Part shown: positions 34,960 to 47,671 of the stretch, one piece after another
How the letters are laid out: every line of letters begins with the position of its first letter
Numbering within the stretch: the stretch's first letter is position 1
Assembly: GCA_914767715.1 (NCBI GenBank)
Contig: OU612073.1
Coordinates: forward strand, 10,728,001 to 10,788,000
Source of the DNA: Membranipora membranacea
Taxonomy: Eukaryota > Bryozoa > Gymnolaemata > Cheilostomatida > Membraniporidae
DNA: 60,000 bases
Reading direction: 5' to 3'
The notes under the pieces: generated by a model
What the model was told of the DNA's origin: nothing
Seen by the model: only the letters and a program-made list of their open reading frames with translations
Database searches by the model: none
Translations under genes and position numbers: made by a program

Positions 34960-36708
34960 ATGTTAATGTGATACACCGATACTGCCACTGAAACTCAGGT
35001 AATCAGATAGATCTCGCAGGTTTGTTCATCAATCGTTCTACAATCGAGAACACATCATCATAAGCATGTTTGACTATTTTGATTCATTTCGTACGATATT
35101 CCAGTGTTATTTTTGTAATGATTTAAAAAATTTACATCGAGCCTAATACTTCAAAAATGTTGTGACTGATCCATTTACTAGATCCATTCAAAGAACTTAT
35201 TTTAATATTATACGAACAGTTACACTGATGTAACTAATTCAATTTTTTCCTGATGTTTGTCAGAGGACTGGCACTGATACAGATTTAAAATGATTGCTGA
35301 GCCTATGTTTACAGATTTCACTATTTTTAATTAGATAACCACATTCTTTTTTTGATGCATAGAATTGAAGCTGAGTTAGAATAAATTAATAATAATACTA
35401 TCCTCTCCAAAACTATTCATTTTTTTAATTTGTAAGAGGGTTGGCTTGTTGAAAATTCAGCAAGATGGCATCTTCCTAACATTTAGTCTCTGATTACACA
35501 TTAAGTTTCTATCTTTTGGAAGGATATGTCATGCTCACCAAAGTTAGCAGCTGGAACACCCATAATGCATTCATGAGCTTGTTACCTCGATTGGGCAAGG
35601 CTATAGGTTGGAATCTTTGCTTTACTAAGCATACTAGAGGCTAAACATTAGCTAGTTCACTTTATTTGGTGTAGGGTACTCGCTTGAAGATTATTCGATA
35701 TGGTTGAGCTGAGTGCCTAATTGTTGCTAGATCTGGAATCCCCATACGTTTTTATAGATCCTGACCAATTTTCACCACGTAACCGCGACCCAGTGATGAG
35801 ATATAGACAGCAATATCTGCTGGGCATAAAAACCAAAAATAAGGGGAAATCCCCCAGTTGTTACATCGATAATGGGAATTCCCTCTAGATTGCATTGCAA
35901 ATTGTGTTGGTAGGCAATAGTGTTTTAGTGTTCTAGTATCTATTCAATCTTCTGAACTAGGCCTTTGGCTTCCCAACACTCACATAAGCCCAGAGAAAAT
36001 TATGTTTGGAGTGTATTCAGCAAGCTATAAAAGCCTCTGCTCTCAAAAAATACTGGAACAAACTCACAATCATCATGACATCATCGTTGAACTCTTTCAA
36101 CGTCTTGAGGTTTTCGGAATTATCTCAACACGACTCAAAATCTGCATTACACACTATTTGGGATACCTCCTAGAATATGATGCTAATAGCCCTGAAAATT
36201 GGTAAACTTATGGAAAGGCACATTGAGATTCTAAATATGACAGACATCAGGCTCTAAACCCATTCCCTGGTCATAATCCATAAATCAAACAGTATGATAC
36301 AGATACAAAAATTTATTATGCAATATGATTTATTGGGAATATAGATAAGAAACAGAGTTTCAAAGCAAATTGTATCATTTTTTAATTATATTATGGAAAT
36401 TGCAAACAGCGGATCTAACTCAAAAGTTTAATCGATGGCACATCAAGCAGAATACTTTCGAATCCTTTCAGTTCGTTTATAAAAAGAGGACAATATTGTC
36501 AAGCGGCAACTAAATAAAAATAATACAGCTGATCGATTGTTCAAGTTGAGCTTTCAGTAAATCAGTAATCAGTTCTGGTGATTGTTTTTGAAGAATTATC
36601 ATATCTCCTCCACTGGCTGGTGCAATAGAGAACAAGGAACATTGTGTTACATTAGCTTCCATAGAGACCTGACTGACCTTGGAGCCAAATCAAAGTTTTC
36701 GACACAGA
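34960..36708. other. Spacer between convergent NADSYN1 and peptidase gene A
   Basis: 3' UTRs of both genes are expected here. An AATAAA word at 35380-35385 is a candidate polyadenylation signal for NADSYN1, and TTTATT words at 36312 and 36329 could serve the minus-strand gene. I see no further gene. Confidence 0.4.
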
Positions 36709-39464
36709 TTAGACAAACACCTCCTCCTCTCGTTCCTCAGGAATATATAGACTTACTTCTTTGATAAATTGAGGATAATCTTGTTGGATCTCATCGATAG
36801 CCTGACCGAGAAGTATGGCATTATAGATGTGCTGTTGGGGCTCTGGTCTTCTCTCTTTTAGTATAGCTATAGCATATCGGTTATCTCCTGATCTGGTGTA
36901 TATAACACTACCGCTGTCTCCAGGCAGAAATGGTGGTCTAAAACACGTGACATCACACTTAGGATGATTACTGAAAGGTTATCAGAGGTTTCAGGCAGCT
37001 TTTCTTTCACTTAGCAAAGATGGCCAGCCAGAGGACGTAAAACATGTTTACTAATAATATCCAGGATAAAAAATACGATTCAATAAATTGGGTGTCTTTT
37101 TTGTTCTTTAAATACAAATCCATGATGTTTGAATCTCAGACTGACAGGACAACAGGAAAGTGAAGTAAGAGATTATCTAGGTCAGTTTAGACCAAGTTTC
37201 GTCCATTGCCTGCATTCCGAGTTGCTCCCGATTCACTGGTCACGTTGCCGTCGCGGCGTGACCAGTGAATCGGGAGCAACAGGACCAGCAACGTGACCAG
37301 TGGAAGCGTCCAACAGGAATGCAGGCAATTGGATTAAACTTGTTCTAAGGTCAGTTGAACATACTCCAAAGGTAAATTGAAGCAGATTTCTAACTGAAAT
37401 TGGGGCATTTGTCCTCTCTGCCGTCCTGATTTTGACTTGATAGAATACAATTGGATTGAAAGAAGGTTGACATCAATTTTGAGGTATTAATTTATCAAAT
37501 TAAGAATTTTGAACAGGATTGCATAGGCTCTGATTTGACCTGCCAAGGAAGTGGCTTTTCCAAATTGAAACCTCTGTTTACCTTTTAAATAAAGTATTAT
37601 TGTCTTTTGTCTGAACATAGTCTTCAAGCTTGATGAGAAATGAGAATTTAAGCTGGAGAATGCACTAACCCTGCTCTGATGAGAAAGGAAATATGATGGC
37701 CCAGTGGGGGAGAACCCTCTCTCGTCATGTGATTGAGAGGTGTAACCACTATGCCTTCTCGATCTTTAGCAGCAAATACTTGAACTATTCCCTCCATCTG
37801 CGAAAGAATATTCTGAGACAGTCTCTTTATCGACGTGAGACTGCAATTGTCCCTCTGTATGGCAGAACTGAGCTTTTCTGTATTGCCGGGCTCAATTTGA
37901 AGGATTACAATGTCTGTCATGAAAGGCTTGTCGCATTTTTCGTCTTTAAAAAAGCGGTATGCAAGCATCGGATGATCACTCAAATGCAGGATTCGGTCAG
38001 CAATATTGTCCTCCATTTTGTAAACATGATTATCCATCCTTTGGAGTAGATTGTTTCGGAATTCTCTTATTAGAAGATGTTGATCATCCTGAGGGTTGAC
38101 ATTTTCCATGCGAAGCATTTCCTCCTTGCTAAGAAGCAGATGGGCTGACGTTACACCAAACAAACTTGACCTTGCATTTTTGTGGGGTTGTGTCCCTTGC
38201 AATATGACCTCACAAGTGGCTCTCCTACCTGTGCTTTTCCACTGTACTAAATCATGACACGGGTTGCAGTCTTCCTCCACAATGACTGTCCCTAGGTTCT
38301 CACTCACACAATCTGGGTTCACGATTTGGACTGTTAGCTCTGGGAAATCTTGTTGTACTTGCTTTCCAAGACCTTCTAGAAGATCTGGCGCCATTCTTTC
38401 GGCGAATATGATGAATGAGTTTTGCTTGTCATAGGAAGGAGACCAGAACAGTTTCTGAATCTCGTTGTTTGTTACGAATCTGTTGAAAGTAAAATAAATA
38501 AATTATTAAAATCTGTTCAAAGTAAAGTAAGCGGTAATATATAATATAAATAAAAGGGGCTTGATTGGAATGGATGAGTAATTCATTGCAATGATTTTTC
38601 AGGCAGCAGTTAATTCTCATAGGGAGCAGCCGTGGCGCAATGGGTAAGGCATGGGTCTTTCAATCGAGAGGTCCCGTGTTTGATTCCCGGCGTGGTACGG
38701 TGGTGTCAGGAAGAGCACCCGACCTCAAATGCTCCTGTGCCCCATCAGGATCCAGTTCGTAGACCCGTACTGATATCGAGACAAAAAAAAAGCCAAGTAA
38801 CATCATGGTTTCTCACACGGTATCCTAGGGTATCGAGACTATAAATGGACGTGAGTTAATTCTCACAGAAAAATTAGGTATATTTGTAGAGTGATGACGA
38901 TATCAATTCTAGGCAAAGAGCACACCTACTTCAATGTGAAATTAAATTTTCTTACCTTTGCAGAAGTTTGAGAAAATCTTCAGGTGGGTCGTTAAAAGTA
39001 AGAGGCGTTTCGACTGTTTCTAAAGATTCTAGCCATGCTTCGTCGGCATCACTTATCTTGCCGTCCTGACAAGCACTGTCGTCCTTCATTTCTTTTATTG
39101 TAGTGGGTTGGGAGGCATCCTTGGAGACAATTCCCTCTCCAGGTGTTGTTTCTTTGCTTTCTTTAGCATCAACTGGTTCTTGTGCTGGATCTCGAATGAG
39201 TGCTGCCTTGCTGTCATTGTCTTGTTTTGAAGTCTTAATTACTCTACGACTCAGAGTTTTGTAGAAAGATTTCAAGTCCTTTATAAAGGCATTCCATCCT
39301 TGGCTTGGTTTTTCCTTCTCATACTTTACTGGTAGTGTTTTGTATTTTCCACTATTTCGACTAAATGATGAATTCTCCGACGGTGGTACATCCAATGAAC
39401 TCCCTCTAGAGGCGGTGTTCATTGGTACGCCTGTACTCCGATTTCTTTTGTGTCCAAATTTCAT
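36709..39464 (-). CDS. Intracellular trypsin-fold serine peptidase-like protein, gene A (3 exons)
   Basis: Predicted 515-aa protein, family not recognised. Exons in transcript order: 39464-38956, 38479-37670, 36937-36709; introns of phase 2 with donors GTAAG and GTTAG. Residues 1-150 are polar and basic with KYKTLP and an acidic stretch. Residues ~150-200 form a conserved module: DADEAWLESLET, NDPPEDFLKLLQR, EIQKLFWSPS. A trypsin-fold domain follows: GVTSAHLLL (His283), MTDIVILQIEP (Asp359), LPGDSGSVIY (Ser448), giving the full catalytic triad in order. The position six before Ser448 is Pro, not the Asp of trypsin, and no disulfide Cys sits four before it, so specificity should differ. No signal peptide and no typical IVGG activation site is seen, which argues for cytosolic or nuclear action. 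It converges on NADSYN1. Intron 1 has a SINE, intron 2 a MITE. FAM111-type intracellular peptidases are a possible analogy only. Confidence 0.8.
37188..37347. mobile_element. 160-bp MITE in intron 2 of peptidase gene A
   Basis: Ends TAGACCAAGTTTCGTCCA and TTAAACTTGTTCTA, with inner palindrome GATTCACTGGTCACG / CGTGACCAGTGAATC. Perfect 9-bp flanking repeat AGGTCAGTT at 37179-37187 and 37348-37356. Confidence 0.85.
38623..38850 (+). mobile_element. tRNA-derived SINE, family S2 (complete copy)
   Basis: The head reads GAGCAGCCGTGGCGCAATGG (box A) and GTGTTTGATTCCCGGC (box B). The body has GGTGGTGTCAGGAAGAGC, TCCAGTTCGTAGACCCGTAC and TTTCTCACACGGTATCC. It sits in intron 1 of peptidase gene A, opposite to that gene's direction. 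Confidence 0.75.
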
Positions 39465-41462
39465 GATTAATCCGAGGAGAATTGGACGATTACAGCAGCT
39501 TCTTGTGAGAAATTCTCACTCTTGTGTGTTCTTTGAGATTGTTTATCTGATGCGCAGTGGAATTCGAAACCCCATTATCGAATTGTTTATGATGACACAA
39601 ATCTAAATAACCCACATTGTATCTCTTTCTCTGTTAAATCTGTTGCTGTATTTGGCATCAAGTCAATACAACATATACAGCATATATTATACCTGCCAAG
39701 GATCATAAACAGATGAATAAACACAAATAAAGTGAAGTACAAGAACGATGAAGCAAATCCAAAAATGTCATGGTGTCTCCTCAAAATTTAATCCGCATTA
39801 TCCGATTTCAAGAATTTTTTATACTAGGTGTCTACCACCTTGCTATCTATATCAAATCTGAAAAGCCTCTTAAAAGTATTATCATACAAGGATCTTCATG
39901 ATAATACAGCTATGCAACTGATAATCTTAAGACTTATGTGAAGATATAATGTTGATTCATTCTGATAAGCTCACTCACCTACTAAAATCTGATTTTACCG
40001 AAGTGCCTGCTCCTATTCTTTGATGAGAGTCGCGTCCTTTGCTCCTGTGGCGACAAATATAACTTTATCATGCCATGAATTTTTGACATTGTCATTTTTT
40101 GGCAGCAATTCAGCTTTGAAGTTACCATAGCCATACACAAATCATCCTGTCAATGTGATACACTACAGTTTCACTACAATGGTCATAAACTATATTTTCA
40201 TAAGGGATAAAATTCTGCTTAAGTTCCTTTTGAGATAAATGATTTATGGGAAGAGAAATTGGCACATAGTATTCCAATCAAACCATTTCAAACCCTTCAA
40301 TGTTTTTTGGCTGTGTGGTTAGAAATATCTAAATATCATGATATGACAGCTCATGTTAACTAGAGCGGGAAGTTCACTGTAGGGGAAAAAGTTTGAAAAT
40401 TTCCAACTTTATTCCTTCCAATCAACAAGAAATTGATAGACAACTCTCAGAATATTATATGATTTAGGGGTAAACTTCATCAAAACAAAAATATATCAAA
40501 TAATACCTATCTTAACATAACCCTAAATATATAAAAGGACTTCTTTGTGATCTGCGACCGTATGAGCACAGCCATTTTGTAATTTACAGGATTACTTAAT
40601 AAAATTTTATTACAAATTTCTACTTGGAAATGAGCAGCGGCTTGGAAATATGAATAGGAAAGATAACAAGAGGCGAACCTCATCAACTGAAAAGAAAAAA
40701 AGCTGTCAATATTACCGCCATATTTTTACAGGTTAAATGTGAAATGTTACAGTATGGGCCATGCAAAGTTTTTACATCCAGTTTTGTTCTATATTTAGCT
40801 AGTCTGTGATTTGTAGAAAACAAAGCCAGACAGGGGTGTATCTTGCTATAAAGCCTCGATGTTGAATTTTATGTATTCCAAATTGTTGTCAATAAAATGT
40901 TGAAAAAAAAATTCAATCTCTCCTATTCCGATCACTCACTGCAATGTCAATTATTTTCACTTTTTGACAATAATCCATGTCACTGGGTAGCGATAGCCAA
41001 TTGGCATAACATATATACCATGGTAACATTTCTCTGTAACTAGGCCAAATTTCATGTGACTCAAAATGATGGATGACCTTTTGAACGGCTACTGCTACAT
41101 TCATATTAATACTGGATTTATGAGAAAGGTAGAAGTTATACTTCAAAATCAGATTTTACCGCTATGAGACTATAGGAATAGTTCAGCTCAAAAACTCTCC
41201 AGCCATAGGTGCTGCTCAAATAACAGACATTATCATAAATAAATAGAGCTGCAGGACTAAAAACCAAATAAACATGATCATCATTAAAAGTTAAAAATCT
41301 AATCGATATTGGTGATGAGTCAGAATATCAAGTCAGACTATAAAAGCGAACGCTCTTTGCAGTGTTTACAGAGGAGAGAGGGAGGGGGGAGAAAACACTC
41401 AGAAGAACTGTGTTGATTGAAACTATCGATTTCTTTCAATGTTGTTACCTTGTGCCTGCCAC
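39465..41462. other. Upstream of peptidase gene A and start of a NADSYN1-derived segment
   Basis: No promoter motif was recognised. Near 40750 a short run TGTTACAGTATGGGCC equals the acceptor and first bases of NADSYN1 exon 8. From about 41340 the sequence loosely follows NADSYN1 intron 8. Confidence 0.4.
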
Positions 41463-41630
41463 AAGTTGTATCAGATTTAAGGAGATCAGTTGTTGGGGAT
41501 GAACACTTCACACCAGAAAGTCCTCAGCATATATGTAGCATGTTACTGACTACTGTATATATGACACTCAGAAAAAACTCAAAACTAAAACTAGGAACCT
41601 GACTAAGACTCTGGCTTAACTGATTGGCAG
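41463..41630 (+). pseudogene. Decayed copy of NADSYN1 exon 9
   Basis: Matches NADSYN1 exon 9: GACACCAGAAAGTCCTCA-type words, CATATATGTAGCATGTTACT and ATTGGCAGGT at the donor side. It lacks the acceptor, carries in-frame stops in its second half (ACCTGAC, GCTTAAC, TGATTG) and has lost the SSNSSEHT part. The similarity continues into the downstream intron up to about 42310 (for example ACATCAACGAGAGGATAATT), so it is a genomic duplicate and not a processed copy. Confidence 0.8.
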
Positions 41631-42310
41631 GTTACTCTAACTGCACCCATATCATTTTATCGTAGATGCATAAAGGATTTGTGACAACCCTTGAGAATTA
41701 TATTTTGAATAATGGTGCTCAGAATATCATGCTGTCACCGGGAGGGTGAAAGCTTCTTTTTATATCGAAAGATACAGCTGAGTGGTGCATTATTTAACTC
41801 TGCTTGAATTCATTATTCTGAAGGCAGTGTCAAAAGTCAACTATATACATGAATCAGCTTTTCCTACAAACTCTGGTTTCGTCAGTTATGAAAAATTTAT
41901 TTTCAGCTCCATGTGATTTCTCTTCAAATACTTTCTTGGTTTGTCTGATTCATCAGAGGACAGAAGCTGGGAAATTAAGATGATAGATGAGTGATGCACT
42001 TCAATGACTTCAAAATACTTGGGAGTTGTCCAATTAACATCAACGAGAGGATAATTCCTTCAAAGCTTTCTCATGGTTATATTTTACTAAATTTACATTG
42101 AATACAGCTTGATATTTACAAAATGACATCTGAAGAGGCATGAGTTTGCCTTCCAATAGATGATAACTGGGGTCGGAGACTAGATTACAAAGCACAATCT
42201 TTCAAAAAAATAATTGTTAACTCTGATTATAATAGATTTATGATCATAGAAATATTGAAAGGTGTAGTGAAATTTAATTGCTTCAGACTGCTGTGTACTA
42301 ATAAGCCTCC

Positions 42311-43731
42311 CCATAGTCCTGTAGGGATGTCAGATGATAGAGGTTGAAGTTTACTGAAGCGTTGATAGCTAAAATGATCACATCCTTGGCTATCAAGCGA
42401 GAAGTCCCGGATTTGATTCCGGCTCTCGTCTCTAGGGATTTACCTTGCTTCTTCCTCCCACATACCACAAAATCAGAACAACTTCAACCAACAACTCTCA
42501 CAAAAATCACCCATATCTCAAACTCTGACAACTCTCATAATCACAACACTGACATATGGAACATAGTCATCATTCTAGCATCAAGGATTTGTTCTAACCA
42601 TAATAATCATCGTGTCCAGGGGTTTTTGAGGACTAGAGGTGTCCATCACCTGTTCTCTGGAGCGGACAGTCTCATACCATTACCCTCCCCCCACCTAAGT
42701 GGAACATTTAACCAATAAGTGTTAATCAATTCTTCAGTTATTTCTCGGACTGTAGAAGCGAAGCCTGATAAATGTTTGGAGAACTTCAGCCCATCACGAA
42801 TATTTTGTCCTTTCTCAAAAATATTTCCTTCTTTATGAATTTTCTTCTTTATAATTTACATTACAACAAGAGAAAGAGAAGTGAGTATTGAGGATGTGTT
42901 ATTAACTCATTTTATTATAAAAAAGTAAGCATGGCATTCCACATCTCTGAATAAGACAAGTTCCTTTCAATGTGTTCAGCACTGTTATGAAATTATAAAG
43001 CCTACATTGGCTAGGACAAATGATTATTTAGTTTGAAATGAGGCCATTGATATGGAAGAAATATTTGAATAGGATACTTTTAGGAGAAGCTTGGGAAGTT
43101 GGAGAAGAAAATCAAAAACATGGTTAAAAATTCAACACATAATTTGAAGCTGATATTGATTAGGTAATTGTGCATACCAGAGATGTAGCACATTTGGGTC
43201 TATGGTAGAATGCATAAGATTGATATCTCCAATAGGCAAAAAATATGTTAGTCATCTGAACGAATTAAATTCTTTTGCAAAGCTCTTCTTTGAAGAAATT
43301 CTATCTAAGGGAAGTTAAACGCACAACTCCCGCAGCACTAACTGCCTAACAGTAAGAAACATGAAGGCTAAGCATACCCTTGGTTATTAGTGAAATAAGT
43401 TGATATCAATGAGTGAAGAAAAATGTAAACTGAAAAGCACGATTTCTAATTAGCGGCAGTAAAATGTTTGTTTCACAATGGTTTAATTAATCTGCCTTAG
43501 ACAAACTAAGCTAACAAAGACTGCTGGAAAAATACTCCTAGCCTGCTATCAAATCAAGCTTCTGCTATTATTCTAAAGAACACCATAGTCAGTTCTGATT
43601 CACCAACAGGGGGCTTGCAAGAGCATCAAAGACTTCCTCTCATTCTCTTTGTGTATCAGGCGAAGATTGATTTATTCAAGTGGTAAGATTTGTTCTGCTC
43701 AGCACATCTAGGTCAGCTTGATTATCATGAT
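42311..43731. other. Spacer downstream of peptidase gene B
   Basis: Holds a degenerate tRNA-like SINE head near 42380-42440 (AAGTCCCGGATTTGATTCCG). Otherwise AT-rich with no coding pattern. Confidence 0.4.
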
Positions 43732-46287
43732 TCACATATTTAACACAGGTTTAGGTCCTTTCTGAGTGGACATATACAAACCTATGCTTCGAAACAGATG
43801 AGGATTGTCTTTTTCTATCTCCTTTAAGGCTGGCCCGAGTAGTATAGCATCATAGACAGCCACCCCGTCTTCTATCCTTCTACGAGATAGAATAGCTATA
43901 GCGAATTGTTTCTCTTGCGATTTAGTGAATATGACACTGCCACTGTCACCAGGAACAAATGGTTTACTGCAACAAGAATATTTTGCTATTTGGTACCCTC
44001 AACATAATAATGTAATATGTGATATGTGATAAAGTCAAGTTTTTTTTGTCAATTCTGCACCCCAGAGATGCCATGATAGTTGTCTGAGGCCTGATTCAAT
44101 TATGATATTACACTGACATACCCTGATGAGTTGAACGGAAAGTGTTTTTATGAAGGTGCCTCATTTTACACATAGCTTGGTAAAACAAAATAAATGCCTT
44201 TTAAAGTTTTTGTTCCAGGGACAATTATTTGAAATTATGTACATACGAAAATGTTGTTGCTCAAGGTTATGATACCAGCGTTGTCCAATTTTGACATTTT
44301 ATATATCGCTGGGAAGCTATTCGAACACTGATTCTGAAAGTATTGGTTTCAGCATGACGTCATGTCATGGCGTTGTGCTATTTTGATAAAAGGCAGGAAC
44401 TGCGTCTTTTAGGAGGACTTTTTTTAGAATGATGTGGTGCACACACAATGGTTCATATCGGACTTTCAACTGAATAATGTTTACAAGACCCCTCAGAAGC
44501 ACCCCTGGGGGACACTTCCTGGGTCCAGTGGCGTTGCGCACCAGAGGAAAAATCATCTTATATGCATCGGTTATTAGCTCATTTAGGTCGCTTTGGTTTA
44601 ATCGGTAAGGATGCAATCTGATGCAAACCACATGCAGAAAAGACAGGTTATTTACTATGGGAATACCCTGTGGTAACATGTCATGACTAATAAATAACAT
44701 TGGTATCAATCAAATTAGGAGTTGCTCTCTCTGTCAGAATGCTTATAATTCTGATAATATGTTATTACCAGCTTAAAAGGCTTTTTGGGGAAATAGTAAA
44801 GTTGATACGAGCTGTTTGGTGATATTTATTTATAAGTAGGGTGTGGTATAGAAAAATGATACACAGTGATTTTGTATTAAACTTACCCCTCTCTGATCTT
44901 GAAAGAAATGTGCAGTCCGTATTGGTTATTTCTTGTGCCAATATAATTGACTGATGGTACTAATTCTCCCACTCTCTGTTTTGCAAATACTGCAATATGA
45001 AGCTCTCCCATTGTCTTGATCATCCTGGGTTGGACGTATGTGATTGATGAAAGCCGACAACGGTTGTCTCTCATCATAACCCCCCTTAAAGTTTCAATGT
45101 TTTCTGGCTCAATTGGAAATAGCGCAATGTCTGTCATAAATTGATCCGGGTCCACAATGTTTTTGATGCAATATACAAACAACGGAGGATGGGTTAGCTG
45201 TAGAGATTGTGGATCTGCAGTACCTAGTACTAGTTTGTAGACGTGTTTGTCGGTTTCTTCTCGAATTCTAGTGTGAAGCTTTTGAGTCAAATCTTGTTGA
45301 TTTCCCAGATCTCTTACGTTTTCAAAACGGTCTTTCTCCTCTTCCTTCAGGAGCAGGTGTGCTGATGTTATCGCAAAAAGTCTGATTCTATCTTTGTGCG
45401 GCTGTGTTCCTTGCAGTATGATCTCGCAGGTTGCTTTAGCTCCAGTCAGCTTCCACTGATTTTGGTCTCGTTCATAGGTGTATTCGCTTACATTTGCGCT
45501 CAGAGATTCGCCCTTGCTATTAGATGTTGCGAATTTGAAAGCCAGATTTGGGAAGCGTTTTTTCATCTTCCCTTCCACATCATTTTTATCTTTTGGTTTC
45601 ATGTCATCGGCATATATGATGTATTCATTATGAGCTGTCGGTGAGTGTGCCCAATACAGATGTTCAGAATGTTGTTTTCCTATTTTTCCTATCAGCCTGT
45701 GAGACAAAGCAAATCATCATTAGCACATAAATTATGGTTCTCTACCAACAACGAAGGAGATGTGGTATTTATGAATTTATTTGGGATCATATTTGGGGTG
45801 ATCAGTGATGTTAGTTACACAAACAAGTGGATTTTAAGATTGTGGATGAGTAAGAGTTGGTGTCTCACAATGAATATAGTAAGAATGAAAAGCTGTCTTA
45901 CTTCTTAAGCTGTTTGAAAAAGACATCGGGAGGGTCAATGAAGACCTTACAGTCCTGTAACACATCTAAGGAATCAAGCCAGTCATCATCAGCTTCACTT
46001 ATTGGGACCGCAGGCTCTAATTCTAGGTGGTCGTAACAACCCAGATCTCCTGCTCCAACTGCACCCTCAATCCTTGTTCTTTCTTTCTGCTCTGTCACTA
46101 TCTTTTCTCCTTGCTCCAAGTTTATCGCTGACACCTCCCTGCTACTACTTAGAGTACTCACTCTATTCGAATTGTCATGTCTGTTTCCATTTATCCACTT
46201 TCCTCTAGATGTCGGTGTCGTTCTATATTTGCGATCGTTGCGATTGAAATTGTTAGCGCTACTTGAATCTCTCCTATTTGAGAACAT
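43732..46287 (-). CDS. Intracellular trypsin-fold serine peptidase-like protein, gene B (3 exons)
   Basis: Predicted 476-aa paralog of gene A. Exons in transcript order: 46287-45902, 45696-44887, 43966-43732. Exon 2 is 810 nt, exactly as in gene A, and intron phases agree. The start is the ATG at 46287. Residues 1-128 are polar with KYRTTP and an acidic run; the module reads EADDDWLDSLD, IDPPDVFFKQLKK, SEHLYWAHS. Triad: AITSAHLLL (His242), MTDIALFPIEP (Asp318), VPGDSGSVIF (Ser407). Spacing His-Asp 76 and Asp-Ser 89 is identical in A and B although many other positions differ, which argues for a folded domain under constraint. The position six before the Ser is Pro401. There is no signal peptide or membrane segment. 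The protein is predicted to be an active intracellular endopeptidase; substrate unknown. It is clearly more diverged from A than the truncated copy C is. Confidence 0.8.
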
Positions 46288-46854
46288 TTTCAATTTCAGT
46301 CTCTAGCAAGCTATCTTGCTGAATAGTATGTCAGGTGTTGTTTACCCAAATATATATACACTGCAATTGTGCAATGATCTCTCTACAAGCAACAGTGTTA
46401 TTTTTAAACCGAGATGCATTTTCACATTAGTGTTATGAGGTAGAGGGTCAAATTTGGTTTTCTCTAGGTATTTCTAAAGTAAACCCATCTGATCTCTTTT
46501 GTCGCTTTTGAAAACCTTGTTTGGTGAGGTAATTAGTGCTGTACAAGTGAATAAAATTTGTTACACATAGCTTTTTTGCTTACTGCGCCACATTAGGACT
46601 TTTTGTGTCTGATTACTGATCGTGTAACTCAATTTAAGTGTCATCTGATAAGGCACATCTTATATTGAAATCCACATTTGGGACAAAATTGCATACCATC
46701 TTGCTTCTTTGCCCTTTTGTGAAATGTAATTGGCTGCACATTAGATAATTTGTTATCCAGACATGATGAGTTGCTATATATTATGATCATTAATGTGTGT
46801 TGATAATGGGTGTCCTTTATCAAATGATCTTCACTTATAAACTCTTACATCCAC
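46288..46854. other. Upstream of peptidase gene B, no gene seen
   Basis: Expected promoter region of gene B. A TATATATA word at about 46350-46360 lies 65 bases upstream of the ATG and could act as a TATA element; this is only a motif match. Confidence 0.3.
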
Positions 46855-47047
46855 TTATAGTCTCGATACCCTGTTATACTGTGTGAGAAACCTTGATGTT
46901 GCTTGTTTTTTTTTGGTTTCCGGTATCAGTACTGGTCTACGGACTGGATCCTGATGCACAGGAGCATTTGAGGTCGAATGCTCGTCCTGACACCACCGTG
47001 AACCGCCGGGAATCGAACACGGGACCTCTCGTCGATTGGCTGCTCCT
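46855..47047 (-). mobile_element. tRNA-derived SINE, family S2
   Basis: Reverse-complement copy of the element at 38623-38850, with GGGAATCGAACACGGGACCT (box B side) at the right and GATACC-GTGTGAGAAACC at the left. Confidence 0.7.
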
Positions 47048-47671
47048 TAAATGATCTTCAGTTATATTTTAGTCAAAGAGTATAAATACTGGTCACTATT
47101 TTAGTCTTTTGTATCTAGTAGCATGCGATTTGAGAATGCCATCGTGCCACGAATTTGACCAAGAAGTATTGATGAATTATCTGAACTCCTTACGAAACCA
47201 TTCTCAACGGCAAAGCATAGCCAGCTGGCACTGCCGGATTTATACTATTGAAATCTCAGGATGTTGAATTGCATTCTTTTTACCGGATACACCTAGAGTG
47301 AACATCAAATTGAGAGTGTCATTGTACAATGTCATCACATCTCATACCAGCATGTGAGAGAAAAGCGTGAAAGTTAAAGTTTTTATGAAGTAAAAGTTTG
47401 AACTCAGCCTTAAGGTTAAATACACTCTATTGATTATTGGGAGGTACTCAGACTGTATGTCTGTGGACAAAATGTCTGGATACTATGACAGTAAGACAAT
47501 TGCCTCATTTCAGCATTGATACTTTATTGTAGAATACAGATGACACATCAAATTTGTTATTTTGCAGTTCAAGACTTGAAGATTAGAACCGTTACAGATT
47601 GGAAACTGGGACACGGATGCTGTATCTGATGTTGTTTTTTGTACCAGTTGTCAAACTTAATCTGGACTAAT

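Noticed and set aside
36709-36760. Splice donor GTAAGT in peptidase gene A exon 3 (about 36755)
   Set aside because: Gene B reads through the corresponding place with aligned residues (SIGLYM against EVSLYI), so the sequence is treated as coding.
44365-44709. 114-aa minus-strand frame
   Set aside because: It lies in intron 2 of peptidase gene B, has no homologous frame in gene A and shows no domain.
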